From contig NZ_QPJK01000003.1 of the NCBI RefSeq assembly GCF_003337555.1, positions 240,115-304,114 of the forward strand: a stretch of 64,000 nucleotides of DNA, in the 5' to 3' direction. The translations under genes and the position numbers were made by a program. Each line of letters starts with the position of its first letter. Positions within the stretch are counted from its first letter, which is position 1. Under the pieces are notes generated by a model. It did not search any database, was not told the origin of the DNA, and saw nothing but the letters and a program-made list of their open reading frames with translations. Of the stretch, positions 8,209 through 18,821 are shown piece after piece. Source of the DNA: Pseudorhodoferax soli (GTDB taxonomy: Bacteria; Pseudomonadota; Gammaproteobacteria; Burkholderiales; Burkholderiaceae_C).

Positions 8209-9939
8209 TCAGCGGCCGTAGCCGCCGCCACCGCCACCGAAGCCGCCGCGGGAACCACCGCCGCCGCCGCCGTGGCCACCGCTGCGGCCGCCACGGCCGC
8301 CACCACCGCCGCCGAAGCCGCGGTTGCGGCCACCGCCGCCCATGCTGTCCACGCTGGTGCGCATCGGATCAGGCTGGCCGCCTGCAGTGCTGCGCGGTGC
8401 CGGCTTGGCACGGCCGCCGAGCGTGGACGTGCGCAGCGGATCGGGCTGGCCGTGGCCGCCACCTGCGCCGCCACCGTTGCCGCCGTAGCCACCACCACCG
8501 CCTGCGCCGTTGTGGCGCGGGCCGTTGTGGCCTCCGGCCGGACGGCCACCACCGCCTTGCGGTCCGCGTTGCTGCTGGGCTTGCGCCGAGCGGCCTGCGC
8601 CGTTGCCGCCGCCTTGGCCACGGCCAGCACCGCCGCCACCGCCACCGCTCTGGCCCTTGCTGTCGCGCATGCGCTGCATCATCTCGCTGCGCGCTGCCTT
8701 GGCGGCAGCGGCCATGACTTCACGGCTCGGCGGCTTGCCGGCGCCACCCCACAGGGTCTGGCGGCCCATGGCGATGGGTTCGCCCTTTTCGCCGGGTTCG
8801 GGGCCAAAGCCTTCCAGCAGCTGCACGGGAATGCGTTGCTTGGTGAAGTCTTCGATGTCCTGCATGAAGCCTTCTTCGTCCATGCAGACCAGGTTCACGG
8901 CCTCGCCGCTGGCGCCGGCACGGCCGGTGCGGCCGATGCGGTGCACGTAGTCTTCGCTGACGTTGGGGATCTCGTAGTTCACGACGTGCGGCAGCTCGTC
9001 GATGTCGATGCCGCGGGCCGCGATGTCGGTGGCCACCAGCGCGCGGATGTCGCCGCTCTTGAAGCCGGCCAGCGCCTGGGTGCGGGCGCCCTGGCTCTTG
9101 TTGCCGTGCAGGGCCATGGCGGTCACGCCGTTCTTGGACAGGAATTCGGCCACGTGGTTGGCGCCGAACTTGGTCCGCGTGAAGACCAGCACCTGGCTCC
9201 AGTTGTGCTGCTGGATGATGTGCAGCAGGGCAGCCTTCTTCTTGGCGCGGCCCACGGGGTGGATCACCTGCGTGATGCGCTGCACCGTGGTGTTGCGCGG
9301 CGTGACCTGGATCGATTGCGGGTCGCGCAGCAGCGTGGCGGCCAGTTCGCGGATCTCGTCGCTGAAGGTGGCCGAGAACAGCAGGCTCTGCTTGGCCTTG
9401 GGCACGACGGCCAGCACCTTCTTCACGTCGTGGATGAAGCCCATGTCCAGCATGCGGTCGGCTTCGTCGAGCACCAGCATTTGCACCTGGCCGAGGTCCA
9501 GCACGCCTTGCTGCAGCAGGTCCAGCAGGCGGCCGGGGGTGGCCACCAGCACGTCAACGCCGGCCTTGACCTTGTTGATCTGCGGGTTCATGCCGACACC
9601 GCCGAAGACCACGGTGGAGGTCAGGTTCAGGTACTTGCCGTAGGTCTGGACCGATTCCTCGACCTGGGCGGCGAGTTCGCGCGTCGGCGTCAGCACCAGG
9701 GCACGGATGCCCTTGCCGTTGAACTTGTTGCGCGGAGCTTCGGATTGCGAGAGGCGCTGCAGCATCGGCAGCGTGAAGGCGGCGGTCTTGCCGGTGCCGG
9801 TCTGGGCGCCGCCCAGCAGGTCGCGGCCTTCGAGGATGACCGGGATGGCCTGGGCCTGGATCGCGGTGGGAGTGTCGTAACCCTGCTCGCGCACGGCTTG
9901 CAGGATGGCCGGAGCCAGGTTCAGTTCGTCAAATGTCAT
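8209..9939 (-). CDS. rhlE: DEAD-box RNA helicase RhlE with long Gly/Arg-rich tail
   Basis: A 576-residue ATP-dependent RNA helicase involved in ribosome assembly and RNA turnover. Core motifs occur in order: Q motif [11 protein letters not shown] (23-33), motif I AQTGTGKT (45-52), PTRELA (85-90), TPGR (134-137), DEAD (158-161), SAT (189-191) and [10 protein letters not shown] (333-342). From about residue 430 to the end the protein is an extremely Gly/Arg-rich low-complexity tail with a duplicated QPDP(L/M)RTS segment, likely for RNA binding. The ATG at 9939 gives the standard MTFDELNL start; an in-frame ATG three codons upstream is an alternative. Confidence 0.96.
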   Translation of the reverse strand: MTFDELNLAPAILQAVREQGYDTPTAIQAQAIPVILEGRDLLGGAQTGTGKTAAFTLPMLQRLSQSEAPRNKFNGKGIRALVLTPTRELAAQVEESVQTYGKYLNLTSTVVFGGVGMNPQINKVKAGVDVLVATPGRLLDLLQQGVLDLGQVQMLVLDEADRMLDMGFIHDVKKVLAVVPKAKQSLLFSATFSDEIRELAATLLRDPQSIQVTPRNTTVQRITQVIHPVGRAKKKAALLHIIQQHNWSQVLVFTRTKFGANHVAEFLSKNGVTAMALHGNKSQGARTQALAGFKSGDIRALVATDIAARGIDIDELPHVVNYEIPNVSEDYVHRIGRTGRAGASGEAVNLVCMDEEGFMQDIEDFTKQRIPVQLLEGFGPEPGEKGEPIAMGRQTLWGGAGKPPSREVMAAAAKAARSEMMQRMRDSKGQSGGGGGGAGRGQGGGNGAGRSAQAQQQRGPQGGGGRPAGGHNGPRHNGAGGGGGYGGNGGGAGGGHGQPDPLRTSTLGGRAKPAPRSTAGGQPDPMRTSVDSMGGGGRNRGFGGGGGGRGGRSGGHGGGGGGSRGGFGGGGGGYGR

Positions 9940-10201
9940 GGACAGCAATGGGGCACCCTTCCTGGGCGCTATGGAATCGGCCTGTCGCGATGGGGAGCCA
10001 TCGCACCAGTCTTAGGCAGACGTATGGAGAGAGAAGCAGGGTGTCGGCTGCAGCAGTGATGCGCGAAACCCCCCAGCAGAGCGCTGGTGCGATGGCCAAC
10101 TGGAAGGCCACCGACCGGCGCATTGTCGCACGCAGACGATAATCCCCCATTCGGCCGGTCTCACGGCCCTTCTTTTTTTCGCTCTGTCCAGGACCTTCTG
10201 C
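9940..10201. promoter_or_regulatory. Divergent rhlE / ettA intergenic region with two hairpins
   Basis: These 262 bases carry the promoters of two divergent genes. A 7-bp stem with a 4-base loop (GCGATGG / CCATCGC, 9987-10004) lies in the presumed rhlE leader. A GC stem GGCCG / CGGCC (10153-10157 with 10164-10168) is followed at once by a run of seven T (10173-10179), 22 bases before the ettA start. The second has the form of a weak intrinsic terminator in the ettA sense direction. No convincing -35/-10 pair stood out, though GATAAT at 10138-10143 could be a -10. Confidence 0.4.
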
Positions 10202-11863
<1,662 letters not shown>

Positions 11864-13216
11864 TCAGTCGCCGGGATCCAGGCGGCGCGCGAGCACCCGC
11901 TTGCGCGCCGCGTGGATGTTGTGCCGCAGCGCGTACAGCTCGTCCGCGTAGGACAGCGGCACCGCCACCTTGTCGACCACGCGGTCGAGGTGGTCGAGTT
12001 CTTCCAGCAGCCGGTCGGGCGATGCGTCGGCATCGCTGGTGCGCGCCTCGATCTCGCGCAGCCGTGCGTACCATCGGAACACGCGCCGGCGCACGCGGAA
12101 GGTGTAGAGCGGCGGCACCACGCGCGACAGCGGCAGCAGCAGCACCAGCAGGCCGCCCAGCACCAGCCACATGCGTTCGACCAGGTTGCTGGCCCAGAAC
12201 GGCAGGTAGCGCTGCCAGAACGGCGGCTGGCCATTGATGGCACGGTCGCCCTCGGTGCTGACGGGCAGCTCGCTGGTGCGCGTGTTCGGGAAGTCGCGCA
12301 CGCGGTTGAACCAGCCGGCACCGCCATGGATGCCCTGGCCGGCCTGGGCCAGCAGCTGGCGCAGCGCGGGGTGGGTCTGCTCGCGCACCAGCAGCGAAGT
12401 GGTGGCCGCCAGCATGGCGACGTCGTCGGCCGGCAGATCCTGGGCCAGGTCGACGATGCCGCGCGGCAGGCTCACGGACGAGAAGAACGGAAAGATGCGC
12501 GTGTAGGCATCGCTTTGGCGCAGGTCCATCAGCGCGACGCCGGGCGCGCGCAGCAGGCGCTGCACCAACGGCGACTCGGGGGCCGAGGCCAGCACCATGA
12601 CATCGAGCAGGCCGCCTTCCAGCGCCTCCGTGGCCGGGCTTTGCGCCAGGTGCGAGACCTGCATGGCGGCCGGGTCGAGCCGGTTGGCGCGCAGCATGCG
12701 CTCCAGGATGTCGGGCACGCCGCTGCCTGCCTTGTCCACGTTCACGCGCAAGGTCTTGAGCGCAGCCAGCGACTGCAATGGCCCCGCCCGCCGCTGCGCC
12801 GGGCGCAGCGCGTCGGGCCGGTAGAAGATCCACAGTGGCTCGTAGAACAGCGCGCCCAGCGACTGCAGGCCGGCCTCCTCGTCGGCCACCGGGTCGGCGC
12901 TGCCACCGCGCACGAACGCCGCCTCGGCCTCGCCCCGGCGCAGCAGCGCGAGGTTGTCCAGCGAGCCATCGGTGGGCACCAGTTCCACCGCGATGCCGTG
13001 GCTGCGCAACGCATCGGCATAGCGCTGGCCGAAGGCCGCGTAGGCGCTGCCCGCCGGGCCGGTGGCCAGCCGCAGGCTGGTCGGCGGCTGGGGCTGCAGA
13101 TACCAGTAGGCCGCGGCCAGGATGGCGATGGGCAGCAGCACCAGCGGGCCGGCGGACACCAGCAGGTCGCGCAGCCCCAGCAGCGCGAGCCGCAGCGTGC
13201 GTGGCAGGCCCTTCAT
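11864..13216 (-). CDS. Membrane-tethered TAXI-family solute-binding protein
   Basis: A 450-residue protein. A hydrophobic segment near residues 20-42 (LLVSAGPLVLLPIAILAAAY) is not followed by a clear signal-peptidase site and is probably a membrane anchor. The TAXI (TRAP-associated) ligand-binding core follows, from SLRLATGPAGSAYAAFGQRYAD through the NVDKAGSGVPDILE segment. A second transmembrane helix (about 350-370, VERMWLVLGGLLVLLLPLS) leads to a charged cytoplasmic tail of about 75 residues that looks helical. Ordinary TRAP receptors are free periplasmic proteins, so the double anchor and tail are unusual. No TRAP permease is nearby. It starts inside the stop of the peptidase gene (ATGA overlap), so the two are translationally coupled. 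Confidence 0.85.
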   Translation of the reverse strand: MKGLPRTLRLALLGLRDLLVSAGPLVLLPIAILAAAYWYLQPQPPTSLRLATGPAGSAYAAFGQRYADALRSHGIAVELVPTDGSLDNLALLRRGEAEAAFVRGGSADPVADEEAGLQSLGALFYEPLWIFYRPDALRPAQRRAGPLQSLAALKTLRVNVDKAGSGVPDILERMLRANRLDPAAMQVSHLAQSPATEALEGGLLDVMVLASAPESPLVQRLLRAPGVALMDLRQSDAYTRIFPFFSSVSLPRGIVDLAQDLPADDVAMLAATTSLLVREQTHPALRQLLAQAGQGIHGGAGWFNRVRDFPNTRTSELPVSTEGDRAINGQPPFWQRYLPFWASNLVERMWLVLGGLLVLLLPLSRVVPPLYTFRVRRRVFRWYARLREIEARTSDADASPDRLLEELDHLDRVVDKVAVPLSYADELYALRHNIHAARKRVLARRLDPGD

Positions 13217-14223
13217 GGACGGGCGAAATCGCGTGCTGCAGGCAGCTGCAGGGCGCCCACGCTCACCGCCTCGGCCGCCCACACGGCCTGCAGCACGGCC
13301 CGCGCCACGGCCTCCGCCGCCATGGTCGCCAGCACCATCATGCCGGGCGAAGGCGCCGTTGCCAGGCCAGTGGCCAGCGCGAACACCGTGTCGCCGTCCG
13401 ACATGGTGTGCACCGGGTTGATGGTGCGGGCCAGCCCGTCGTGGCCGGCCTGGGCCAGGCGGTGCGCCTGCGCCTTGGTGATGGCCGCGTCGGTGGCGAT
13501 CACGGCCAGCGTGGTGTTGGTGCCGGCCAGGATGGGGCGGGGCGCCTCGCCGGCCAGCAGCGCGCGTCGTGTGTCCAGCAGGGCGCGGCCGTCGACCGTG
13601 CGGGCACCGGCGATCACGCGGCCCGTGGCCGGGTCGACGACATCGCCGAGCGGGTTGGCCACCACCAGCGCGCCCACGGTCACGCCGTTCACGCGCACGC
13701 TGGCCGTGCCGATGGCGCCCTTCATGGCGCGCGCCGCTCCGAACACCTTGCCCACCATGGCCCCGGCGCCGGCACCCACATTGCCCTGTGCCGGTGCTTC
13801 GCGGGTGGCGGCGGCGCAGGCGGCATAGCCCGCGGCTGCGTCGGGGCGGATGCGGGCGTCGCCCAGCGGCAGGTCGAACAGCACGGCGGCCGGCACCAGG
13901 GGCACGGTGGCGAAACCCACGTCCAGCCCCACGCCTTGCTCCTCGAGCCAGCGCATGGCGCCGTCTGCGGCGGCCAGGCCGAACGCGCTGCCGCCAGCCA
14001 GCATGACCGCGTGCACGCGCTCCACCAGGTTGGACGGCGCCAGCAGGTCGGTTTCGCGCGTGCCGGGCGCCGCGCCGCGCACGTCCACGCCGGCCACGGC
14101 CCCGCCGCGCGCGAGCACCACGCTGCAGCCGGTGGGCCGGCGGGGATCTGTGAAATGGCCGACCGCGATGCCGTCCACGTCGGTGATGGCGCCGGCACGG
14201 GCCGGCCAAGTAGGCGAAGACAT
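13213..14223 (-). CDS. P1 family (DmpA/NylC-like) N-terminal nucleophile peptidase
   Basis: A 336-residue self-processing hydrolase of peptidase family S58. The protein begins AGAITDVDGIAVGHFTD and carries VMLAGGSAFGLAAADGAMRWLEE and GNVGAGAGA. The cleavage/nucleophile region is AGTNTTLAVIATDA (about 233-246), where the precursor is expected to be cut before Thr237, freeing it as nucleophile. Characterised relatives release N-terminal D- or L-amino acids or cleave nylon oligomers; the natural substrate here is unknown. No signal peptide is seen. It heads a two-gene unit with the TAXI receptor, suggesting uptake or sensing of the substrate or product. Confidence 0.9.
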   Translation of the reverse strand: MSSPTWPARAGAITDVDGIAVGHFTDPRRPTGCSVVLARGGAVAGVDVRGAAPGTRETDLLAPSNLVERVHAVMLAGGSAFGLAAADGAMRWLEEQGVGLDVGFATVPLVPAAVLFDLPLGDARIRPDAAAGYAACAAATREAPAQGNVGAGAGAMVGKVFGAARAMKGAIGTASVRVNGVTVGALVVANPLGDVVDPATGRVIAGARTVDGRALLDTRRALLAGEAPRPILAGTNTTLAVIATDAAITKAQAHRLAQAGHDGLARTINPVHTMSDGDTVFALATGLATAPSPGMMVLATMAAEAVARAVLQAVWAAEAVSVGALQLPAARDFARP

Positions 14224-14310
14224 GGGCGGCGATTATGGGCGGGCCGGCGCCGCCGATCTGTCCTTAAATCGATGACAAACCTACAGATTAATCGAACGGA
14301 AATGGCAATA

Positions 14311-16536
14311 ATGGCGCCTTCGCCACACGCGCTTCCGGACCACGCGGGGCTGCACGGTTCGATGCGCTTTCTTCCCACCTCGTACGACGTCTGGGGCGTC
14401 CTGGCCTCCGTGCTGATCGCCAGCGTGGCGTCTTATGTGACGCTGGACCTGGCACGGCGCGTACGCCAGCCCGACCGGCTGGCGGCGCTGCTGTGGTGGC
14501 TCGGCGGCTCGCTGGTCATGGGCACGGGCATCTGGTCCATGCACTTCGTCGGCATGCTGGCGTTCTCGCTGCCCATCCAGCTGGGCTACACGCCGGGGCT
14601 CACGGCGGCCTCCTTCGTCGCGGCGGTGTTCACCTCGGGCGTGGCCCTGGGCATTGCCAGCCTGGGACGGCTGGGCCTGGTGCGCGTGCTGGTCGGCGCC
14701 GGTGTCATGGGCCTGGGCATCTGCGCCATGCACTACACGGGCATGGCAGCGCTGGACATGGCACCCGGCATCGTCTGGAACATGGGCTGGGTGGCGGCCT
14801 CGGCGGCGATCGCCGTCGGCGCCTCGGCCGTGGCCCTGTGGCTGTTCTTCTGGCTGCGCGGTTTCCAGGGGCTGCGCGGCTGGGTCTACCAGATCGTGGC
14901 CGCGGCGGTGATGGGCCTGGCGATCTCCGGCATGCACTACGCGGGCATGGCGGCGGCTTCGTTCCCGCAGGACGCTGTCTGCCTCAGCGTGGATGCCCTG
15001 GGCGGCCGCGGGCTGGCCATTGCCGTGGGTGTCGCCTGCGTGCTGCTGTTGCTGCTGACGCTGGCCGTTTCCTCGTGGGACTACCGCATGCAGCGCCGCA
15101 CGGCCACGTTGTCGTCGTCGCTGCGGGCGGCCAATGCCGAGCTGCAGTCGGCCAATGACGAACTGCACCGGCGCGCCTTCAGCGACCCGCTGACCGGCTT
15201 GCCGAACCGGCTGCTGTTCGAGGACCGGCTGGCGCACGCCCTGTCGCGCCACGACCGTGCCGACGAGAGCATCAGCCAGCGCAAGGCCGAGCGCATCGGC
15301 GTGTTGTTCATCGACCTGGACGGCTTCAAGCCGGTCAACGACATCTTCGGCCACGCCGCCGGCGACGCGGTGCTCAAGGCCGCGGCCGGCCGGCTGCAGG
15401 AGCTGGCGCGCAGCAGCGACACCGTGGCACGCGTAGGCGGCGACGAATTCCTGTTGCTGGCGGAGGACGCCGGCAGCGTCGCGGACTGCATGACGCTGGG
15501 CGGCCGCGTGGCGCAGGCGCTGAGCCAGCCCTTCGAGGTGGCGGGCCGCAGCGTGCAGATCGGCTGCTCGATCGGCGTGGTGGTCTACCCGGACCAGGGC
15601 GAACGCAACAAGCTGGTCGCCAACGCGGACGCCGCCATGTATGTGGCCAAGCGCAACGGCGGCAACAGCTGCGCGCTGTTCGAGGCGCACATGGACCGCA
15701 GTGCCGGTGAGCAGCTGAGCCTGCTGAGCGACCTGCGCCAGGCGCTGGCGCGCGGCCAGCTGGTGCTGCACTACCAGCCCAAGATCGACGGCAAGCGCGG
15801 CCAGGTGCATGGCGTGGAGGCACTGCTGCGCTGGCAGCATCCCGAACGCGGCCTGGTGGAGCCGGATGAATTCATTCCGCTGGCCGAGCGCTTCGGCCTC
15901 ATCAACCAGCTGGGCGGCTGGGTCATCGATGAGGCATGCCGGCAGATGCATGTCTGGGCCGACCAGGGCTTGCGCATGCGCGTGTCGGTCAACCTCTCGG
16001 TGCACCAGCTGCGCGAGAGCGACCTGGTGGGGCGCATCGAACAGGCGCTGCAGCGCAACTTCGTGCCGGCCTCGCAGCTACTGTGCGAGATCACCGAGTC
16101 GGTGGCCATGGAGGACATCAAGGCCACGCAGCGCACCTTCGACAACCTCGCGCGCATCGGCGTGTACCTGTCGATCGACGACTTCGGTACCGGCTACTCC
16201 AGCCTGAGCTACCTGCGCCAACTGCCTGCGCGGCAGCTGAAGATCGACCGCAGCTTCGTGCAGGACCTGGAGAGCAGCAACGACGCACGCGCCGTGGTCG
16301 ACGCGGTGATCCGCCTGTCGCACGCCCTGGGGCTGCGCGTGGTGGCCGAGGGCGTGGAGACTGCGGCGCAGAACGACATCCTGCTGCAGATGGGCTGCGA
16401 CGAATTGCAGGGCTACCACTTCGCCCGGCCGATGTCGGCACAGGCGCTGCAGTCCTGGGCCCAGGACGGCGACAACCGCCGCAGTGCCGGCAACAGTCCG
16501 CTGGCGTTTTCCGACTCGGTGCTCGGCAACGTTTGA
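14311..16536 (+). CDS. MHYT-GGDEF-EAL membrane c-di-GMP protein (copy 1)
   Basis: A 741-residue integral-membrane protein. Its N-terminal MHYT domain has seven predicted helices carrying three metal-site motifs: MHFVGM (77), MHYTGM (140) and MHYAGM (208). This domain is proposed to bind copper and sense O2, CO or NO. A linker leads to a GGDEF domain (motif at 376-380, intact) and an EAL domain (EAL at 503-505, with DDFGTGYSSL and AEGVET). Both synthesis and hydrolysis of c-di-GMP look possible. The ATG at 14311 has GGA ten bases upstream; ATGs at 14302 and 14272 are alternatives. The next gene is a close paralogue. Confidence 0.93.
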   Translation: MAPSPHALPDHAGLHGSMRFLPTSYDVWGVLASVLIASVASYVTLDLARRVRQPDRLAALLWWLGGSLVMGTGIWSMHFVGMLAFSLPIQLGYTPGLTAASFVAAVFTSGVALGIASLGRLGLVRVLVGAGVMGLGICAMHYTGMAALDMAPGIVWNMGWVAASAAIAVGASAVALWLFFWLRGFQGLRGWVYQIVAAAVMGLAISGMHYAGMAAASFPQDAVCLSVDALGGRGLAIAVGVACVLLLLLTLAVSSWDYRMQRRTATLSSSLRAANAELQSANDELHRRAFSDPLTGLPNRLLFEDRLAHALSRHDRADESISQRKAERIGVLFIDLDGFKPVNDIFGHAAGDAVLKAAAGRLQELARSSDTVARVGGDEFLLLAEDAGSVADCMTLGGRVAQALSQPFEVAGRSVQIGCSIGVVVYPDQGERNKLVANADAAMYVAKRNGGNSCALFEAHMDRSAGEQLSLLSDLRQALARGQLVLHYQPKIDGKRGQVHGVEALLRWQHPERGLVEPDEFIPLAERFGLINQLGGWVIDEACRQMHVWADQGLRMRVSVNLSVHQLRESDLVGRIEQALQRNFVPASQLLCEITESVAMEDIKATQRTFDNLARIGVYLSIDDFGTGYSSLSYLRQLPARQLKIDRSFVQDLESSNDARAVVDAVIRLSHALGLRVVAEGVETAAQNDILLQMGCDELQGYHFARPMSAQALQSWAQDGDNRRSAGNSPLAFSDSVLGNV

Positions 16537-16643
16537 TGCTCGGAAAATCGCACCAAAGTTTCAGCTGAATGGTACGATTCCGGTAACAAATAGAAACCGC
16601 ACTGCGCAGTCCGCGTGGGAGCGCGAGGCAGGAGGTGTCCCCG

Positions 16644-18803
16644 ATGCTCTATCTCCCGACTTCGCACGACCCCTGGGGCGTCCTGGCCTCGGTGGTGATC
16701 GCTGCGCTGGCGTCCTATGTCGCGCTCGACCTGGCGTCGCGCGTGCACCGGCCGGAGCGCCTGGCAGCGCTGCTCTGGGCAATGGGTGGTTCGCTGGTGA
16801 TGGGCGTCGGCATCTGGTCCATGCACTTCATCGGCATGCTGGCGTTCTCCCTGCCGACCCAGCTCGGCTACAGCCACGGCCTGACCCTCGCATCGCTGTG
16901 CGCCGCCGTGCTGACGTCCGCCGTGGCACTCGGCGTGGCCAGCCAGCGGCGGCTGGACGCCACCCGGCTGGTGGCCGGTGCGCTGGTCATGGGCATGGGC
17001 ATCTGCACCATGCACTACGCCGGCATGGCCGCCCTGGACATGTCGCCCGCCATCGTCTGGGACGCGGCCTGGGTGCTGGCCTCGGCGACGATCGCCGTCG
17101 TGGCCTCGGGCGTGGCGCTGTGGCTGTTCTTCTGGCTGCGCAGCTTCGACGACCTGCGGCGCAGGCCCTACCAGTTCGGCGCGGCCGCGGTGATGGGCCT
17201 GGCGATCTCGGGCATGCACTACACCGGCATGCAGGCCGCGGCCTTTCCGGAAGGAACGCTATGCCTCAGCGCGGATGCATTGGGCGGCTCCGCCCTGGCG
17301 GTGGCGGTGGGCCTGGTCTGTGCCGTGCTGCTGGCAGCGACGCTGGTTCTGGCCGCGCTGGACAGCCGCGTGCAGCGCGACAACGCATCGCTCGGAGCCG
17401 CCCATGCGCGGTTGCGTTCGGTGGAGTCGGCCAATGACGCGCTGCACCGGCGCGTGTTCAGCGATGCGCTGACCGGTCTGCCGAACCGCCTGCTGTTCGA
17501 GGACAGGTTGCTGCACGCGCTGCAGCGGCACGACCGGGCGGCCGAACGCGGCGGCGGACGCAAGCCGGAGAAGATCGGCGTGCTGTTCGTCGACCTGGAC
17601 GGCTTCAAGCCCGTCAACGACACCTATGGCCATGCCGCCGGCGATGCGGTGCTCAGGGAGGCGGGCGAGCGCCTGCAGCGGCTCGCGCGCAACAGCGACA
17701 CCGTGGCGCGCATGGGCGGCGACGAATTCCTGCTGCTGGTGGAGGATGCCGGCAGCGTGGCCGACTGCATGGCGCTGGCCGGCCGCGTGGTGCAGGCGCT
17801 GGACGCTCCTTTTCTGGCTGCCGGGCGCACTGTCCGGGTGGCCGGCTCGGTCGGCGTGGCGGTCTATCCGGAGCACGGCCAGCGCGACAAGCTGGTGGCC
17901 AATGCCGATGCGGCGATGTACGCCGCCAAGCGCAACGGCGGCAACGGCTGCGCCCTGTTCGAGGCGCACATGGACCTCAATGCCGGCGAGCAGATGAGCC
18001 TGCTGAACGACCTGCGCCAAGCCGTGGCGCGCGGCCAGCTGGCCTTGCACTACCAGCCCAAGGTCGACGGGCAGCGCGGGGTGGTCCACGGCGTGGAGGC
18101 GCTGCTGCGCTGGCAGCATCCGGTGCGCGGGCTGGTGGAGCCGGACCGCTTCATCACGCTGGCCGAGCGCTTCGGCCTCATCAACCAGTTGGGCGCGTGG
18201 GTCATCGAGGAGGCCTGCCGCCAGATGGCGGCCTGGGCCCGCGAGGGGTTGCACATGCGCGTGTCCATCAACCTGTCGGTGCACCAGCTGCGTGAGAGCG
18301 ACCTCGTGCAGCGCATCGCCCAGGCGCTGCAGAACCATGCCGTGCCGGCCTCGCAGCTGCTGTGCGAGATCACCGAGTCGGTGGCGATGGAAGACGTGCA
18401 GGAAACGCAGCGCGTGTTCGACGACCTGGCGCGCGTCGGCGTGTTCCTGGCCATCGACGACTTTGGCGTGGGCTATTGCAGCCTGAGCTACCTGCGCCAG
18501 TTGCCGGCGCACCAGCTCAAGATCGACCGCAGCTTCGTGCAGGACCTGGAGCAAAGCCAGGATGCGCGTGCCGTGGTGGATGCCGTGATCCGGCTCGCGC
18601 ATGCGCTCGGCCTGCGCGTGGTCGCAGAAGGCGTGGAGACCGCCGGCCAGAGCCAGATCCTGCTGCAGATGGGTTGCGACGAACTGCAGGGCTTCCACTT
18701 CGCCCGGCCGATGCCGGCCGATGCGCTGCTGGCCTGGGCGCGCGGCCAGCAGACGGCCCAGCCGCCGCTGGTGTTCTCCGCGTCCGTGCTGGGCGCGCTG
18801 TAG
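16644..18803 (+). CDS. MHYT-GGDEF-EAL membrane c-di-GMP protein (copy 2)
   Basis: A 719-residue paralogue of the preceding gene with the same architecture. MHYT motifs are at 60 (MHFIGM), 123 (MHYAGM) and 191 (MHYTGM), GGDEF at 358-362 and EAL at 485-487. Long stretches are identical to copy 1, for instance around NLSVHQLRESDLV and SQLLCEITESVAMED. The EAL loop differs: copy 1 has DDFGTGYSS, this copy has DDFGVGYCS (Asp605-Asp606 kept, Val609, Cys612). The ATG at 16644 is preferred over the in-frame GTG at 16635 because a strong AGGAGGT ribosome site (16630-16636) sits 7 bases upstream. The copies are 107 bases apart, with a 10-bp palindrome ACTGCGCAGT at 16601. Confidence 0.94.
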   Translation: MLYLPTSHDPWGVLASVVIAALASYVALDLASRVHRPERLAALLWAMGGSLVMGVGIWSMHFIGMLAFSLPTQLGYSHGLTLASLCAAVLTSAVALGVASQRRLDATRLVAGALVMGMGICTMHYAGMAALDMSPAIVWDAAWVLASATIAVVASGVALWLFFWLRSFDDLRRRPYQFGAAAVMGLAISGMHYTGMQAAAFPEGTLCLSADALGGSALAVAVGLVCAVLLAATLVLAALDSRVQRDNASLGAAHARLRSVESANDALHRRVFSDALTGLPNRLLFEDRLLHALQRHDRAAERGGGRKPEKIGVLFVDLDGFKPVNDTYGHAAGDAVLREAGERLQRLARNSDTVARMGGDEFLLLVEDAGSVADCMALAGRVVQALDAPFLAAGRTVRVAGSVGVAVYPEHGQRDKLVANADAAMYAAKRNGGNGCALFEAHMDLNAGEQMSLLNDLRQAVARGQLALHYQPKVDGQRGVVHGVEALLRWQHPVRGLVEPDRFITLAERFGLINQLGAWVIEEACRQMAAWAREGLHMRVSINLSVHQLRESDLVQRIAQALQNHAVPASQLLCEITESVAMEDVQETQRVFDDLARVGVFLAIDDFGVGYCSLSYLRQLPAHQLKIDRSFVQDLEQSQDARAVVDAVIRLAHALGLRVVAEGVETAGQSQILLQMGCDELQGFHFARPMPADALLAWARGQQTAQPPLVFSASVLGAL

Positions 18804-18821
18804 AGCGCGGCTCGGGCGGCC

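Noticed and set aside
8209-8650. Simple-sequence repeat or CRISPR-like array in the GCC/GCCACC-rich stretch
   Set aside because: The repetition is explained by Gly codons of the RhlE tail read on the minus strand; there are no regular repeats with spacers.
12778-14271. Long N-terminal extension (about 500 codons) in frame with MHYT copy 1
   Set aside because: It overlaps the peptidase and TAXI genes on the opposite strand and is Arg/Gly/His-rich without a domain. The MHYT domain starts soon after 14311, where a plausible ribosome site exists.
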